Below, one piece after another: positions 9,173 through 18,852 of a DNA stretch of 64,000 nucleotides. Position 1 is the first letter of the stretch. Each line of letters starts with the position of its first letter. Source of the stretch: Corynebacterium curieae (GTDB lineage Bacteria > Actinomycetota > Actinomycetes > Mycobacteriales > Mycobacteriaceae). The stretch covers positions 1 through 64,000 of the forward strand of contig NZ_JAKMUU010000001.1 in NCBI RefSeq assembly GCF_027570035.1, given 5' to 3'. Both the position numbers and the translations under genes were made by a program. The notes under the pieces are model-generated. The model worked only from the letters and a program-made list of their open reading frames with translations. It did no database searches and was not told where the DNA came from.

Positions 9173-10056
9173 CCGCCGAAGATATAGCGCAGACTTGGCT
9201 CAATCACCTCGCGGTTGAGCGAGGAGTCTCTGCTAATACGCTGAGCAACTATCGCCGCGATGTCCGCCGCTACGTTGGCTGGTTGCAGGACAACGGGGTA
9301 GAGGATCTGCGCGCGGTGACGCGGCCGATGGTGGAGGCCTACCTCAAAGACTTACGGTCAAAACTGGCCACCTCCTCAGCCAATCGTGCGCTTATCGTGG
9401 CGCGCGGTCTGCATAAATTTGCCGTGGCGGAGGGCGTCGTGGACGTAGACGTCGCGGCTGAGGTAACCCCTCCGTCAACCGGACAGCATCTGCCAGAGAC
9501 ACTATCGGTGGATGAGGTTACCCGCCTTATCGAGGCGACTCCCACCGAAACACCGGTGGATGTGCGCGACCGTGCATTGCTGGAGATGCTCTACGGTACC
9601 GGTGCGCGAATCTCAGAAGTTATCTCTCTCAATGTCGATGACGTTTCCTCCGCACAAGAAGTAATTCGCCTCCGAGGCAAGAGAAATAAAGAGCGGATTG
9701 TGCCATTGGGCTCGCACTCCCGACAGGCTCTCGATGCGTATTTGGTGCGGGCACGGCCGGCGCTCAATAAAGGTAAAACCCCGGCACTATTTTTGAATAC
9801 TCGCGGCGGAGCTTTATCCCGTCAAAGCGCTTGGGCAGTGCTGAAGACGGCTGCTCAGCGCGTTGAGCTTGGCAAGTCTATTTCTCCGCACACCCTCCGG
9901 CATTCTTTTGCGACGCACCTTCTGGAAGGCGGCGCAGATGTGCGCACCGTGCAAGAATTGCTGGGGCATTCATCCGTGACGACAACGCAAATATATACTC
10001 ACGTCACTGCCGATTCCTTGCGTGAGGTCTGGCGTACTGCGCACCCTCGCGCCTAA
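9169..10056 (+). CDS. xerD: Chromosome dimer-resolving tyrosine recombinase XerD
   Basis: A 295-residue recombinase with an N-terminal SAM-like core-binding domain (1-90) and a catalytic domain holding R147 (GTGARISE), K171/K174, H241-R244 (HTLRH), H267 (GHSS) and nucleophile Y276 (QIYTH). It acts with XerC at dif. GTG start overlaps the NUDIX stop by four bases. The length and all catalytic residues are normal. Confidence 0.95.
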   Translation: MTAEDIAQTWLNHLAVERGVSANTLSNYRRDVRRYVGWLQDNGVEDLRAVTRPMVEAYLKDLRSKLATSSANRALIVARGLHKFAVAEGVVDVDVAAEVTPPSTGQHLPETLSVDEVTRLIEATPTETPVDVRDRALLEMLYGTGARISEVISLNVDDVSSAQEVIRLRGKRNKERIVPLGSHSRQALDAYLVRARPALNKGKTPALFLNTRGGALSRQSAWAVLKTAAQRVELGKSISPHTLRHSFATHLLEGGADVRTVQELLGHSSVTTTQIYTHVTADSLREVWRTAHPRA

Positions 10057-10068
10057 GAAAGGACCTAT

Positions 10069-11082
10069 ATGCATTCAACTCGATTGGCCGGTGCGGTGCT
10101 TTCTACCGCATTACTTTTTCCAGCAGCGGCGCACGCACAGTTGCCGCCCGAGGTGGAAGCCGCTATTGCTTCTCCCATCTCGGTTCCTGCAGGCCAGACT
10201 ACGACCGTGAGCCTGCCTGTGCCAGCCGAGGCTAACTACTCGGGCGATGGGTGGAAAGTCTCAGCGTCCGGGACCTCCGCTACCATTACCGCCCCAGCAG
10301 AGGGCGGCCAAATCTCAGTGCCTGTGTCTGCTGAAGGTATGAACGCAACTCTCACGCTCGTCGCCGATGGTTCAGTCGCGCAGGAGGATATTCAAGAAGA
10401 AATTGACGGCGCGGACGGCGGCCCAGCACCAGCCCCGGATCCGAACAAGCCGGCTGGAGGCGGAAATGCCCCAGCAGGCAAAGATGTCGAAGAAGAGGAA
10501 GGGAAGCCTGCTCCAGCACAGGAAAAGGGAAACCTACCGGTAGTCCCTGGGAATAAGCCTGAGCGCCAGCCGGCCGGGGAAGCCAATCTTGATGGTGCGG
10601 AATACGTCAACCTTGAGTCCCATATCGAAGGAAATACAATTACCGCGAAGATGGGCCTCAAGCAGGCCTATGATCTCTACCAGCAGTTCAAGGACACGGA
10701 AGAAAACGACGTCAAGCTGCGCTACCTCGATGGCGAAGGCAATATTATCCAGGGCGTAAAGCGTGATGTGGATGCGACCTCGCGGACCCTCACCTTGACC
10801 TATCCGGAGGGTGAGGCGCCTGATAATCCCTTCATTATGCAGTTGCTGCGCAACGATGGTTCTGGTGCTGCGCTAATCATCACTTTGCAGGATCCCAACT
10901 ATAAATCTGCGGCGAAAAACCTCGACGAGCGGCAACGAGAAGCCCCCAAAGAAGAGGACGGGGATTCACATTTGGGCTGGATCATTGGCGGAGCAGCCGT
11001 AGCGGTACTGATTACGCTCATAGCTCTAGCGGCGGCGCTCAAACGCCATTCTAGTCAACGCCAAAAGCTTGATATAGACTAA
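10069..11082 (+). CDS. Secreted, membrane-anchored protein of unknown function
   Basis: A 337-residue protein. It has a signal peptide with AHAQ cleavage near residue 23, an N-terminal beta-rich domain, a disordered Pro/Ala/Gly/Glu linker (about 113-185), a second folded domain (about 190-290) and a C-terminal transmembrane helix (about 303-325) followed by a basic tail. It is probably a cell-wall-facing type I membrane protein. No family is recognised. It lies between xerD and the parA-like gene. RBS AAAGGA. Confidence 0.75.
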   Translation: MHSTRLAGAVLSTALLFPAAAHAQLPPEVEAAIASPISVPAGQTTTVSLPVPAEANYSGDGWKVSASGTSATITAPAEGGQISVPVSAEGMNATLTLVADGSVAQEDIQEEIDGADGGPAPAPDPNKPAGGGNAPAGKDVEEEEGKPAPAQEKGNLPVVPGNKPERQPAGEANLDGAEYVNLESHIEGNTITAKMGLKQAYDLYQQFKDTEENDVKLRYLDGEGNIIQGVKRDVDATSRTLTLTYPEGEAPDNPFIMQLLRNDGSGAALIITLQDPNYKSAAKNLDERQREAPKEEDGDSHLGWIIGGAAVAVLITLIALAAALKRHSSQRQKLDID

Positions 11083-11121
11083 GTCTCTGTACTTTTAAGC
11101 TGTAGCGGGTACGCTTTAATG

Positions 11122-11131
11122 ACAACGTTGT
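11122..11131. promoter_or_regulatory. Palindrome ahead of parA-like gene
   Basis: A perfect 10-bp palindrome, ACAACGTTGT, lies in the 103-bp gap before the parA-like gene. The same gap carries a 7-bp inverted repeat (GCCAAGT / ACTTGGC) around 11143-11170. Either could be an operator or affect the 5' end of the mRNA. The factor is unknown. Confidence 0.3.
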
Positions 11132-11185
11132 AATCAACCCTAAGCCAAGTGTCATGGTCCGGAACTTGGCGTCAAGGAAGCAGGT

Positions 11186-12064
11186 GTGACTGTGAGCGAA
11201 GAGGGTCTCTTTTCTGCCTCTGACGTAGAGGTGGGGCTGACCGGTCGTCCTATCCGCGAGTTACCAGAACCCGCCCTCTTGGAAAAGCATGGACCGGCGA
11301 CCATCATTTCGATGTGTAATCAAAAGGGTGGCGTCGGCAAAACCACCTCTACCATCAATATGGGCGCCTGCTTGGCCGAGTATGGTCGTAAAGTCCTCTT
11401 GGTTGACCTTGACCCTCAGGGTGCGCTTTCGGCGGGTCTCGGCCTCACGCATGATGATATCGAGGACACGATCTATGACGTGATGCTCGATAGTCACACC
11501 TCAATTCACTCCGCTATCCAGCACACTGGCGTTTCGGGGTTGGATTTAGTGCCGGCGAATATTGACCTTTCCGCTGCGGAAATTCAGATGGTCAATGAGG
11601 TCGGTCGCGAGCACACCCTTGCTCGGGCCTTGCGTCCGGTGCGCCGCGATTATGATTTCATCATCATTGACTGCCAGCCCTCCTTAGGGCTGCTTACCGT
11701 TAACGCTCTAGCTTGCTCTCAGGGCGTAATCATCCCCATGGAGTGCGAGTTCTTCTCCCTGCGCGGTTTGGCGTTGTTGACCGATACTGTGGAAAAAGTT
11801 TCTGATCGCATCAATTTCGACCTTGAGGTAATGGGCATCTTGGTGACCATGTTTGATCGCCGCACAAAGCATGCCCGGGAAGTTATGTCCCGAGTGGTGG
11901 ATTACTTTGGCGATAAGGTCTTTGACACCGTCATCACTCGGACGGTACGTTTCCCCGAAACTTCAGTAGCTGGGGAGCCGATTACCACGTGGGCGCCTAA
12001 TTCCCCGGCTACGCAGCAGTATCGGGATCTGGCCAAAGAGGTCATTGAACGCTCTACCGTCTAA
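11186..12064 (+). CDS. ParA/Soj-family ATPase
   Basis: A 292-residue deviant Walker-type ATPase. KGGVGKTTS (about residues 48-56) is the ParA P-loop with its signature lysine, and DLDPQG and IIIDCQPSLG are motifs A' and B. It sits next to scpA-scpB, as Rv1708 does in mycobacteria, rather than next to parB near the origin. It is therefore probably the second ParA-like protein of actinobacteria. It likely acts at the nucleoid or membrane, but its cargo is unknown. Confidence 0.9.
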   Translation: MTVSEEGLFSASDVEVGLTGRPIRELPEPALLEKHGPATIISMCNQKGGVGKTTSTINMGACLAEYGRKVLLVDLDPQGALSAGLGLTHDDIEDTIYDVMLDSHTSIHSAIQHTGVSGLDLVPANIDLSAAEIQMVNEVGREHTLARALRPVRRDYDFIIIDCQPSLGLLTVNALACSQGVIIPMECEFFSLRGLALLTDTVEKVSDRINFDLEVMGILVTMFDRRTKHAREVMSRVVDYFGDKVFDTVITRTVRFPETSVAGEPITTWAPNSPATQQYRDLAKEVIERSTV

Positions 12065-12070
12065 GGCATC

Positions 12071-12868
12071 GTGACCCAGCCGGAGATTACGGGCTTTCGC
12101 ATTGCCCTGCGAAATTTTGAGGGCCCTTTTGACCTGCTTTTGCAGCTTATCCAGTCCAAGAAGATGGACGTAACTGACGTTGCGCTATCAGAGGTAACGG
12201 ATGAGTTCGTTGCTTATACACGTCAGCTGGGTGAATCCGCGGATCTAAACGAGATCACTGATTTTTTGCTGGTGGCAGCTACACTTTTGGATCTGAAGGC
12301 GGCACGGCTTTTGCCGCGCGGTGATGTCGACGATATTGAAGATCTAGAGCTGCTGGAATCGAGAGACCTCCTTTTTGCCCGGCTTTTGCAGTACAAGGCT
12401 TATAAGCAAGCGGCGGACCAATTCGCGGTACGGCAGCGCGAAGCGCAGCGCAGCTATCCGCGTGCGGTAGCAATCGAGGAGAAGTTTGCAGAACTCTTGC
12501 CACCAGTCTCGCTCGGTCATACGCCAGCCAGTTTTGCCGAACTTGCAGCGGGGGTTTTCCGCCCGAAGCCGCCGGAGGAAGTAGCTACTGGTCACGTGCA
12601 CGCCGTCGCGGTATCCGTGCCAGAGCAGGCCGGCAAGATCCTAGAGACTCTCAAGCTACTAGGAGCTGGCCAATGGACTAGTTTTGGCGCGCTCACCCGC
12701 GATTGCACGGTATCAATGCAGGTAGTTGGGCGCTTTCTTGCGCTATTAGAGCTGTACAAGGCCAAGGCTGTGGATGCCCAGCAAGAAGAAGCGCTGGGCC
12801 AATTGGACCTATCGTGGACGGGCCTCGATGTCGACCCAGCGGTAGTGGCTGCCGCGAACTGGGATTAA
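12071..12868 (+). CDS. scpA: Segregation and condensation protein ScpA
   Basis: A 265-residue kleisin of the SMC-ScpAB condensin. The N-terminal NFEGPFDLLLQLI motif binds the SMC neck and a C-terminal winged helix binds the SMC head. GTG start, 6 bp after the parA-like gene. Unlike the usual actinobacterial order it is not followed by scpB: a convergent acetyltransferase gene overlaps its stop codon. Confidence 0.93.
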   Translation: MTQPEITGFRIALRNFEGPFDLLLQLIQSKKMDVTDVALSEVTDEFVAYTRQLGESADLNEITDFLLVAATLLDLKAARLLPRGDVDDIEDLELLESRDLLFARLLQYKAYKQAADQFAVRQREAQRSYPRAVAIEEKFAELLPPVSLGHTPASFAELAAGVFRPKPPEEVATGHVHAVAVSVPEQAGKILETLKLLGAGQWTSFGALTRDCTVSMQVVGRFLALLELYKAKAVDAQQEEALGQLDLSWTGLDVDPAVVAAANWD

Positions 12869-13431
12869 GGGCGCTGCTGGATGAATTCCAGCGTCTCGGG
12901 GGAAAGCTCGCGGTCAGAGTAGACGCGTACATCTGGTTCCTCTGGGTTGTCCGCGGTGCCAACGCGGCGCCCTTCCCATACCTGTTGGAGCCCTTGCTTT
13001 TCGATGACCCGGATGGACGCCGGGTGGTTTGTCGTAACGCGGGCCGTGATGGGGGAGCCGGGATCAACTTGGCGGATACTCTTTAACGCCGCCGAGGTGA
13101 TCTCTGTGGCTAAGCCTGAACCCCAATGGGCGGGGCGCAGGCGGTATTTGATGTCCCAGAAGTTTCCATCTTCGACGAAGATGGCGCCACCAACACCGAC
13201 GAATTCCGAAGGATTGTGGCGCATGTAGGCGGCCCAGGGGCCGAAGTGGTGAGCATCCCACGACTGGGAGGATGCCTGTGCGAGTGCACGCGTGGTGCGG
13301 ATATCGGCGAAGCGCCCGTTGGGTCGGTGGCTCCAAATTCGTCCGTCACTGTAGACCTTGTGGGTCTCTTCGGTATTGGCGGCGGACAATGGGATGAGAA
13401 TGAGTCTGTCGGTGCGTGTGATAGTTTCCAT
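12865..13431 (-). CDS. GNAT-family N-acetyltransferase
   Basis: A 188-residue RimJ/RimL-type GNAT protein, starting METITRTDRLILIPLS. The acetyl-CoA-binding region is around YRLRPAHWGSGLATEI (about 95-112), and the HPASIRVIEKQGL segment typical of the family follows. The substrate is unknown; an amine or a protein N-terminus is possible. It lies head-to-tail against scpA with a four-base overlap and separates scpA from scpB, a local rearrangement. Confidence 0.88.
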   Translation of the reverse strand: METITRTDRLILIPLSAANTEETHKVYSDGRIWSHRPNGRFADIRTTRALAQASSQSWDAHHFGPWAAYMRHNPSEFVGVGGAIFVEDGNFWDIKYRLRPAHWGSGLATEITSAALKSIRQVDPGSPITARVTTNHPASIRVIEKQGLQQVWEGRRVGTADNPEEPDVRVYSDRELSPETLEFIQQRP

Positions 13432-13519
13432 AGCAATATGTTAGCCGAGTCACACCCCGGATTGAAAGTGATCTGGGAAAATCCAGTCAGCATTCTCTCC
13501 TGCAGTAAGCTTGGCTGCT

Positions 13520-14074
13520 ATGGATCTTCCCCTCATCTCGCAGCTGCGTTCCCGCCTTGAGTCAATCCTGCTCGTGCTCGACTCCCCCGCTTCGGTGGAG
13601 TCCTTAGCGCGTGCGCTGGGAGCAGAAAGGGACGTCGTCAGTGATTGCCTGCGTGCAATTCAGAGAGAGTTGGACAGCCGCGGCTCTGGCATTGAGCTGC
13701 GCGAGACCCACGAGGGGTGGCGGTTTTATACGCGCACCGCGAATGCCGGTGCGGTTGAAGAATTTCTTTTGGATGGCGCCCAGACAAAGCTGTCACGCGC
13801 TGCCCTAGAGACGCTAGCGGTAGTGGCTTACCGCCAGCCCGTAACGCGCCAGCAGGTGGCAGCGGTTCGTGGAGTTAACGTCGATGGTGTCATGCGTACC
13901 CTGAACCTGCGCGGGTTGGTCCGGGAGTTGCCGCAGGATGATTTTGAAGGCGCCGCGCACCGGTATGAAACGACGGAATTGTTCTTAGAGCTTTTGGGGA
14001 TTGATTCCTTGGAGCGTCTGCCGGATCTAGCGCCGCTGCTTCCTGACGTGGAGGCGATCGACGAAGAGTACTAA
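13520..14074 (+). CDS. scpB: Segregation and condensation protein ScpB
   Basis: A protein of about 184 residues with two winged-helix domains, the second containing AALETLAVVAYRQPVTRQQ, a hallmark of ScpB. It dimerises on ScpA in the condensin complex. I use ATG 13520; TTG 13511 is an in-frame alternative adding three residues, and neither has a strong RBS. Because the GNAT gene diverges just upstream, scpB must have its own promoter within 13432-13519. Confidence 0.9.
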   Translation: MDLPLISQLRSRLESILLVLDSPASVESLARALGAERDVVSDCLRAIQRELDSRGSGIELRETHEGWRFYTRTANAGAVEEFLLDGAQTKLSRAALETLAVVAYRQPVTRQQVAAVRGVNVDGVMRTLNLRGLVRELPQDDFEGAAHRYETTELFLELLGIDSLERLPDLAPLLPDVEAIDEEY

Positions 14075-14129
14075 CGTGGGGTAGGATTGCCCAGGTAATT
14101 TCATATCTTCGAGAGAAAAGGACACGTAC

Positions 14130-15041
14130 GTGACTCCTCCCGCTCGCCGTGACGGCACACCGGAAAAGAAGCAGCGAGACAGTGACATCATTGTCTCCAA
14201 TGCCAAACCGGCCCGCCACCAGCATGTGTCAAAGAAAAAGCAGAAGGCCACCGCGGAATCCGTAGCCCGCGATTTGGGTGCCGATTGGCTGGTAGATGGA
14301 GACAAGCCCAAGGGAGAGCGCCTCCAGAAGGTGCTCGCCAAGGCTGGCGTCGCTTCTCGTCGCCACGCAGAAATCCTCATCGATGCCGGTCGTGTTGAGG
14401 TCAATGGCAAGGTAATCACCAAGCAAGGCGTCAAGGTAAACCCATCTGTAGATGTCATCCGCGTAGACGGTGTACGCGTCAACGTCAATGAAGAGCAGGA
14501 ATATTTCGTGCTCAATAAGCCACGCGGCATGCAGTCCACCATGTCTGATGACCTAGGCCGCCCGTGTGTGGGCGATGTGGTTTCAGAAAAGGTCGCTGCC
14601 GGCCAGCGGCTTTTCCATGTTGGTCGCCTCGACGCCGATACTGAAGGCCTGCTCATCCTCACTAATGATGGCGAGTTGGCTAACCGCTTGATGCACCCCA
14701 AGTACGAGGTGACTAAGACCTATCTCGCCACCGTTCTGGGTGAGGCCGATAGGAAGCTCGTGCGCAAGCTCAAGGAAGGTATTGAGCTGGACGACGGCCT
14801 AGCGAAGGCCGACTTTGCACAGGTCGTTGATACCAACCAGGGCTATTCCTTGGTGCGGCTCGAGCTCCATGAGGGACGCAAGCACATTGTGCGTCGCATG
14901 TTGAAGGAGGCGGGATTCCCCGTGCAGCGTTTGGTGCGCACCAAACTGCATACGGTGCAGCTGGGCGATATGAAGCCTGGTGGCCTGCGTGCGCTCAATT
15001 CCAGCGAGTTGACTAGTTTGTACAAGGCGGTGGAAATGTAA
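14130..15041 (+). CDS. rluB: 23S rRNA pseudouridine synthase, RluB type
   Basis: A 303-residue RsuA/RluB-family enzyme. A basic N-terminal extension (1-60) precedes an S4 domain (RLQKVLAKAGVASRRHAEIL) and the catalytic domain. The catalytic aspartate is in GRLDADTEGLLILTNDG and the HEGRKHIVRRM motif is present. It would isomerise a uridine in helix 80-90 of 23S rRNA. GTG start with AAAAGGAC upstream; it shares one base with the cmk start. Confidence 0.92.
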   Translation: MTPPARRDGTPEKKQRDSDIIVSNAKPARHQHVSKKKQKATAESVARDLGADWLVDGDKPKGERLQKVLAKAGVASRRHAEILIDAGRVEVNGKVITKQGVKVNPSVDVIRVDGVRVNVNEEQEYFVLNKPRGMQSTMSDDLGRPCVGDVVSEKVAAGQRLFHVGRLDADTEGLLILTNDGELANRLMHPKYEVTKTYLATVLGEADRKLVRKLKEGIELDDGLAKADFAQVVDTNQGYSLVRLELHEGRKHIVRRMLKEAGFPVQRLVRTKLHTVQLGDMKPGGLRALNSSELTSLYKAVEM

Positions 15042-15736
15042 TGATTTCTAATTTGCCAAACGAAGGCCTCATCCTAGCGGTAGATGGCCCTTCTGGAACT
15101 GGAAAATCGACTACTTGCCGTGCCCTAGCCAAGCAGCTGGAGGCAAAATACGTCGACACTGGTGCAATGTACCGTGTGGCAACGCTTGCCGTGCTGCGCA
15201 AAGGCGTGGACCCTGCGGACACCGCCGCGGTCATTGCAGCTACCGCGGATTTGCCATTGCAGGTATCCGATGACCCAGATTCCACCGAGGTTCTACTCGG
15301 CGGCGAGGATGTCTCGCGCGTTATTCGGGAAGACGAGGTTACTCGCAATGTGTCCGCCGTATCCGCCATTCCGGAGGTGCGTGAGAACCTAGTAGCCCTG
15401 CAGAGAAAGCTTGCCCGCGAGGCTCACCGCGCGATTGTAGAAGGGCGCGATATTGGCACTGTAGTGCTTGCCGACGCCCCCGCTAAGGCATTCATGACTG
15501 CTTCTGCCGAGGTCCGGGCTCGTCGCCGCCAAGCGCAAAACGAAAAGGCTGGGATCGCCTCGGACTATCAGACGGTGCTCGCAGACGTGCAGCGTCGAGA
15601 TGCCGCGGATTCTTCCCGGGAAACCTCCCCGCTGCGCCCAGCGAATGATGCGACCCCAGTCGATACCTCTGATATGAGCCCAGAAGACGTCCTGCAGGCT
15701 CTGATTAACGTGGTAAAGGAGTCAGCCAATGACTAA
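15041..15736 (+). CDS. cmk: Cytidylate kinase
   Basis: A 231-residue (d)CMP kinase. P-loop [10 protein letters not shown] is near residues 14-23, YVDTGAMYR is the CMP-binding segment, and the [10 protein letters not shown] motif is intact. It phosphorylates CMP and dCMP to the diphosphates. TAATG overlap with rluB and an 8-bp overlap with der indicate one transcript, as in related genomes. Confidence 0.95.
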   Translation: MISNLPNEGLILAVDGPSGTGKSTTCRALAKQLEAKYVDTGAMYRVATLAVLRKGVDPADTAAVIAATADLPLQVSDDPDSTEVLLGGEDVSRVIREDEVTRNVSAVSAIPEVRENLVALQRKLAREAHRAIVEGRDIGTVVLADAPAKAFMTASAEVRARRRQAQNEKAGIASDYQTVLADVQRRDAADSSRETSPLRPANDATPVDTSDMSPEDVLQALINVVKESAND

Positions 15737-17309
15737 ACACGATCCCCAGGAAGAGTCAGAGACTCAATTCCACTATCCGGCCGGAAAGTTTGATGACGAG
15801 GTAGTGGAAGCCTCACCGGCATGGGCCGCCGACGATTTCAACACCGAGGAATTCGACTATGACTTTGATGAGTCAGAATTCGGTGAGGCTGATTATAGCG
15901 ATGACGCACAGACCGAAGACGCACTGAGTGAAGAGGAATGGGAAGAGCTCTCCCGCGCATTTGGTGTGGAGTCTGACGATCACACCGAAGAAGCTTTGTG
16001 CACGGTGGCTGTGGTTGGGCGCCCCAACGTGGGTAAGTCTTCACTAGTCAACCGGTTCCTCGGCCGCCGCGAAGCGGTGGTAGAAGACCACCCAGGCGTT
16101 ACCCGAGACCGAATCTCTTATGTTGCGGACTGGAACGGGCAGCGCTTTTTGGTGCAGGACACCGGCGGCTGGGATCCCAACGTGAAGGGCATCCATGCGG
16201 CAATCGCTCGTCAGGCAGAGGTGGCGATGGAAACCGCTGATGTCATTGTCATGGTGGTGGATACCAAGGTGGGTATCACCGAAACGGATGAGGTCATGGC
16301 CCGCCGCCTGCAAAAGTCCCCTGTGCCCGTGATTTTGGTATCGAATAAGTTCGATTCCGATAACCAGTATGCGGATATGGCGGAGTTTTATGCGCTGGGT
16401 CTTGGCGATCCGTGGCCTGTATCCGCCCAGCATGGCCGGGGTGGTGCGGACGTGCTCGATGAGATTTTGCGCATCTTCCCTGAAGAGCCCCGGCAAACCG
16501 CGATTACCTCGGGGCCACGCCGAGTAGCACTGGTGGGCAAGCCTAACGTGGGCAAGTCCTCGTTGCTGAATAAGCTCACCAGCGAAGAACGCTCCGTGGT
16601 GGACAATGTCGCAGGCACGACCGTGGATCCAGTGGACTCATTGGTACAGCTGGATGAGCAGCTGTGGAAGTTTATCGATACCGCGGGCCTGCGCAAGAAG
16701 GTAAAGAACGCCCAGGGGCATGAGTACTACGCCTCCTTGCGTACGCGCGGCGTTATCGATGCTGCCGAGGTGTGCATCATGCTTATTGACGCCTCTGAAG
16801 AGATTTCCGAGCAGGATCAGCGCGTGCTTAATATGGTGTTAGAAGCCGGCAAGGCCTTGGTGATCGCATTCAATAAGTGGGATCTCATGGATGAGGATCG
16901 CCGTTACTACTTGGACCGCGAAATCGATGAGCAATTGAGCCACTTGCCGTGGGCAACGCGCGTTAATATTTCAGCAGAAACTGGCCGCGCCCTGCAGAAG
17001 CTAGAACCGGCTATGATAGAGGCGCTGGAGAGCTGGGATCAGCGTGTCTCCACGGGCCAGCTGAATAACTGGATGCGTGAGGCTATCGCGGCTAATCCAC
17101 CGCCAATGAAGAATAATCGCCTGCCGCGAGTGTTGTTTGCCACCCAGGCATCTACGCAGCCGCCGACCATTGTTTTGTTCACGACAGGCTTTTTGGATGC
17201 GGCGTATCGCCGCTACCTGGAGCGCAAGTTCCGCGAGCGCTTTGGCTTCCATGGAACGCCTATTCGCATTGCGGTTCGAGTAAGGGAGCGCCGCGGTAAA
17301 AAGCGCTAG
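15729..17309 (+). CDS. der: GTPase Der (EngA), ribosome assembly
   Basis: A 526-residue double GTPase of 50S ribosome maturation. A long acidic N-terminal extension (about 1-85) precedes the first G domain ([21 protein letters not shown]) and the second ([21 protein letters not shown]). A KH-like domain ends in the basic tail [10 protein letters not shown]. The acidic extension is seen in actinobacterial Der. It is the last gene of the long rightward run, followed by a terminator. Confidence 0.95.
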   Translation: MTKHDPQEESETQFHYPAGKFDDEVVEASPAWAADDFNTEEFDYDFDESEFGEADYSDDAQTEDALSEEEWEELSRAFGVESDDHTEEALCTVAVVGRPNVGKSSLVNRFLGRREAVVEDHPGVTRDRISYVADWNGQRFLVQDTGGWDPNVKGIHAAIARQAEVAMETADVIVMVVDTKVGITETDEVMARRLQKSPVPVILVSNKFDSDNQYADMAEFYALGLGDPWPVSAQHGRGGADVLDEILRIFPEEPRQTAITSGPRRVALVGKPNVGKSSLLNKLTSEERSVVDNVAGTTVDPVDSLVQLDEQLWKFIDTAGLRKKVKNAQGHEYYASLRTRGVIDAAEVCIMLIDASEEISEQDQRVLNMVLEAGKALVIAFNKWDLMDEDRRYYLDREIDEQLSHLPWATRVNISAETGRALQKLEPAMIEALESWDQRVSTGQLNNWMREAIAANPPPMKNNRLPRVLFATQASTQPPTIVLFTTGFLDAAYRRYLERKFRERFGFHGTPIRIAVRVRERRGKKR

Positions 17310-17345
17310 CAGTATGCCCGTTACTCTGGGAGTATAGCACCGAGT

Positions 17346-17386
17346 CGAGCGAATCTGGCACCGGACACGGTGTGAGAATTCGCTCG
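17346..17386 (+). terminator. Terminator after der
   Basis: A 9-bp inverted repeat, CGAGCGAAT at 17346-17354 and ATTCGCTCG at 17378-17386, with a nested CACCG-GACA-CGGTG hairpin, is followed by CCTTTCCGTTT. The T-tract is weak, but position and stem strength fit an intrinsic terminator. Confidence 0.6.
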
Positions 17387-17415
17387 CCTTTCCGTTTATG
17401 TCCGTTCATGTGAGC

Positions 17416-17434
17416 CTGGTTAGGATATAACCAG
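17416..17434. promoter_or_regulatory. Palindromic operator candidate upstream of dcuB
   Basis: CTGGTTA at 17416-17422 and TAACCAG at 17428-17434 form 7-bp arms around GGATA, 32 bp before the dcuB start. The sequence contains possible -10 hexamers (TAGGAT, TATAAC), so a bound regulator could block transcription. The factor is unknown. Confidence 0.45.
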
Positions 17435-17466
17435 TTAATTGTTCTCTTTGTGACGAAAGGCGCAGT

Positions 17467-18852
17467 ATGTTAGCTAGCGTAATTGCGCCAGACTCAATTC
17501 TGGCCATTGTCCTTCAAGTCATCATTATCCTGAGTGCCCTGCTATTGGGCACCCGCTATGGCGGCATTGGGCTAGGCCTGATTTCCGGCATCGGTTTGAT
17601 GCTCATGGTCTTTGTCTTCGGCCTCGCCCCGGGTGAACCGCCAGTGTCCGTGATGCTGACCATCATTGCGGTTATCGGGTGTGCGGCTACCTTGCAACAG
17701 GCTCGCGGCCTAGAAGTGATGATGCAATTTGCCGAGAAGTTTCTTCGCGCGCACCCAGAACGCATTACCATTTTGGCGCCGCTGACCACGTGGTTCCTGA
17801 CGGTATTGTGCGGTACGGGTCACGTGGTCTACACCATGTTTCCCATCATTGAGGATATTGCGCTGAAGAAGGGTATTCGTCCGGAACGTCCTATGGCGGT
17901 GGCATCGACATCGGCCCAGATGGGTATTACGGCCTCGCCAGTATCTGTGGCAACCGTGTCCTTGGCGTCTATCATCGCGGAAAATGCCGGCGCTATCGAT
18001 CACGCCTATTCCATTCCGCAAATCCTGATGGTTGCTATGCCCGCCTCGCTAGCCGGCGTCATTCTAGCTGCGCTCTGGTCGCTGCGCCGTGGTAAGGATT
18101 TGGATGAGGATCCGGCATTCCAGGAGCGTATGAAGGATCCGGAGTTTGCAGAGAGCATCCACCAGTCCACCGGATCGCTTATGGATGAGGAATTTTCGCC
18201 AGAGGCAAAGCGCGCGGTGGTCATCTTCCTCGTGGCGATTGCCAGCGTTGTGGCCTTGGGAGCCTTTGAGTTCCTTCGCCCGTTAGTACCAGGGGAGGAT
18301 GGCGAGTTGAGCCCGCTATCTATGAATCTGGTTATTCAGATGGTCATGTTGGTTGCTGGCGCAATCATCTTGTTGAGCTGTAAGGCTGATCCCAAAAAGA
18401 TCGCGTCTACTCCCGTATTCAAAGCTGGTATGACCGCCGTGTTCTCGGTCTTCGGTGTGGCGTGGATGGCAGATACCTTCTTCGAAGCCCATATTGATGC
18501 TTTGGAGTCCAACTTGGGTTCTGTTGTTGAGGCTGCTCCATGGGCCTATGCCGTGGTTCTGGTCATCGTATCCAAGTTGGTTAACTCCCAAGCTGCAGCG
18601 TTGGTCGCGATCGCGCCTATCGGTTTGCAGTTGGGTATCGATCCCGCGATCATCGTCGGATTCTACGGCGCGGCCTATGGCTATTTCATTTTGCCGACGT
18701 ACCCCTCGGACCTTGCCTGCATCGGCTTCGACCGCACGGGTACGACGCACATTGGCAAGTTCGTCATCAATCACTCCTTCCTTGTGCCTGGAGCGATTTC
18801 GGTATTCACCTCTTGCGTGGTGGGCTCGCTATTGGCTCAGGTAGTGCTTTAA
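17467..18852 (+). CDS. dcuB: Anaerobic C4-dicarboxylate transporter, DcuA/DcuB family
   Basis: A 461-residue inner-membrane carrier with about ten to twelve hydrophobic helices. GTGHVVYTMFPIIEDIA and the C-terminal GAAYGYFILPTYPSDLACIGFDRTGTTHIGKFV segment are typical of DcuA/B. It exchanges external fumarate, malate or aspartate for succinate during fumarate respiration. RBS GAAAGG. It overlaps the convergent methyltransferase stop by four bases. Confidence 0.88.
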   Translation: MLASVIAPDSILAIVLQVIIILSALLLGTRYGGIGLGLISGIGLMLMVFVFGLAPGEPPVSVMLTIIAVIGCAATLQQARGLEVMMQFAEKFLRAHPERITILAPLTTWFLTVLCGTGHVVYTMFPIIEDIALKKGIRPERPMAVASTSAQMGITASPVSVATVSLASIIAENAGAIDHAYSIPQILMVAMPASLAGVILAALWSLRRGKDLDEDPAFQERMKDPEFAESIHQSTGSLMDEEFSPEAKRAVVIFLVAIASVVALGAFEFLRPLVPGEDGELSPLSMNLVIQMVMLVAGAIILLSCKADPKKIASTPVFKAGMTAVFSVFGVAWMADTFFEAHIDALESNLGSVVEAAPWAYAVVLVIVSKLVNSQAAALVAIAPIGLQLGIDPAIIVGFYGAAYGYFILPTYPSDLACIGFDRTGTTHIGKFVINHSFLVPGAISVFTSCVVGSLLAQVVL

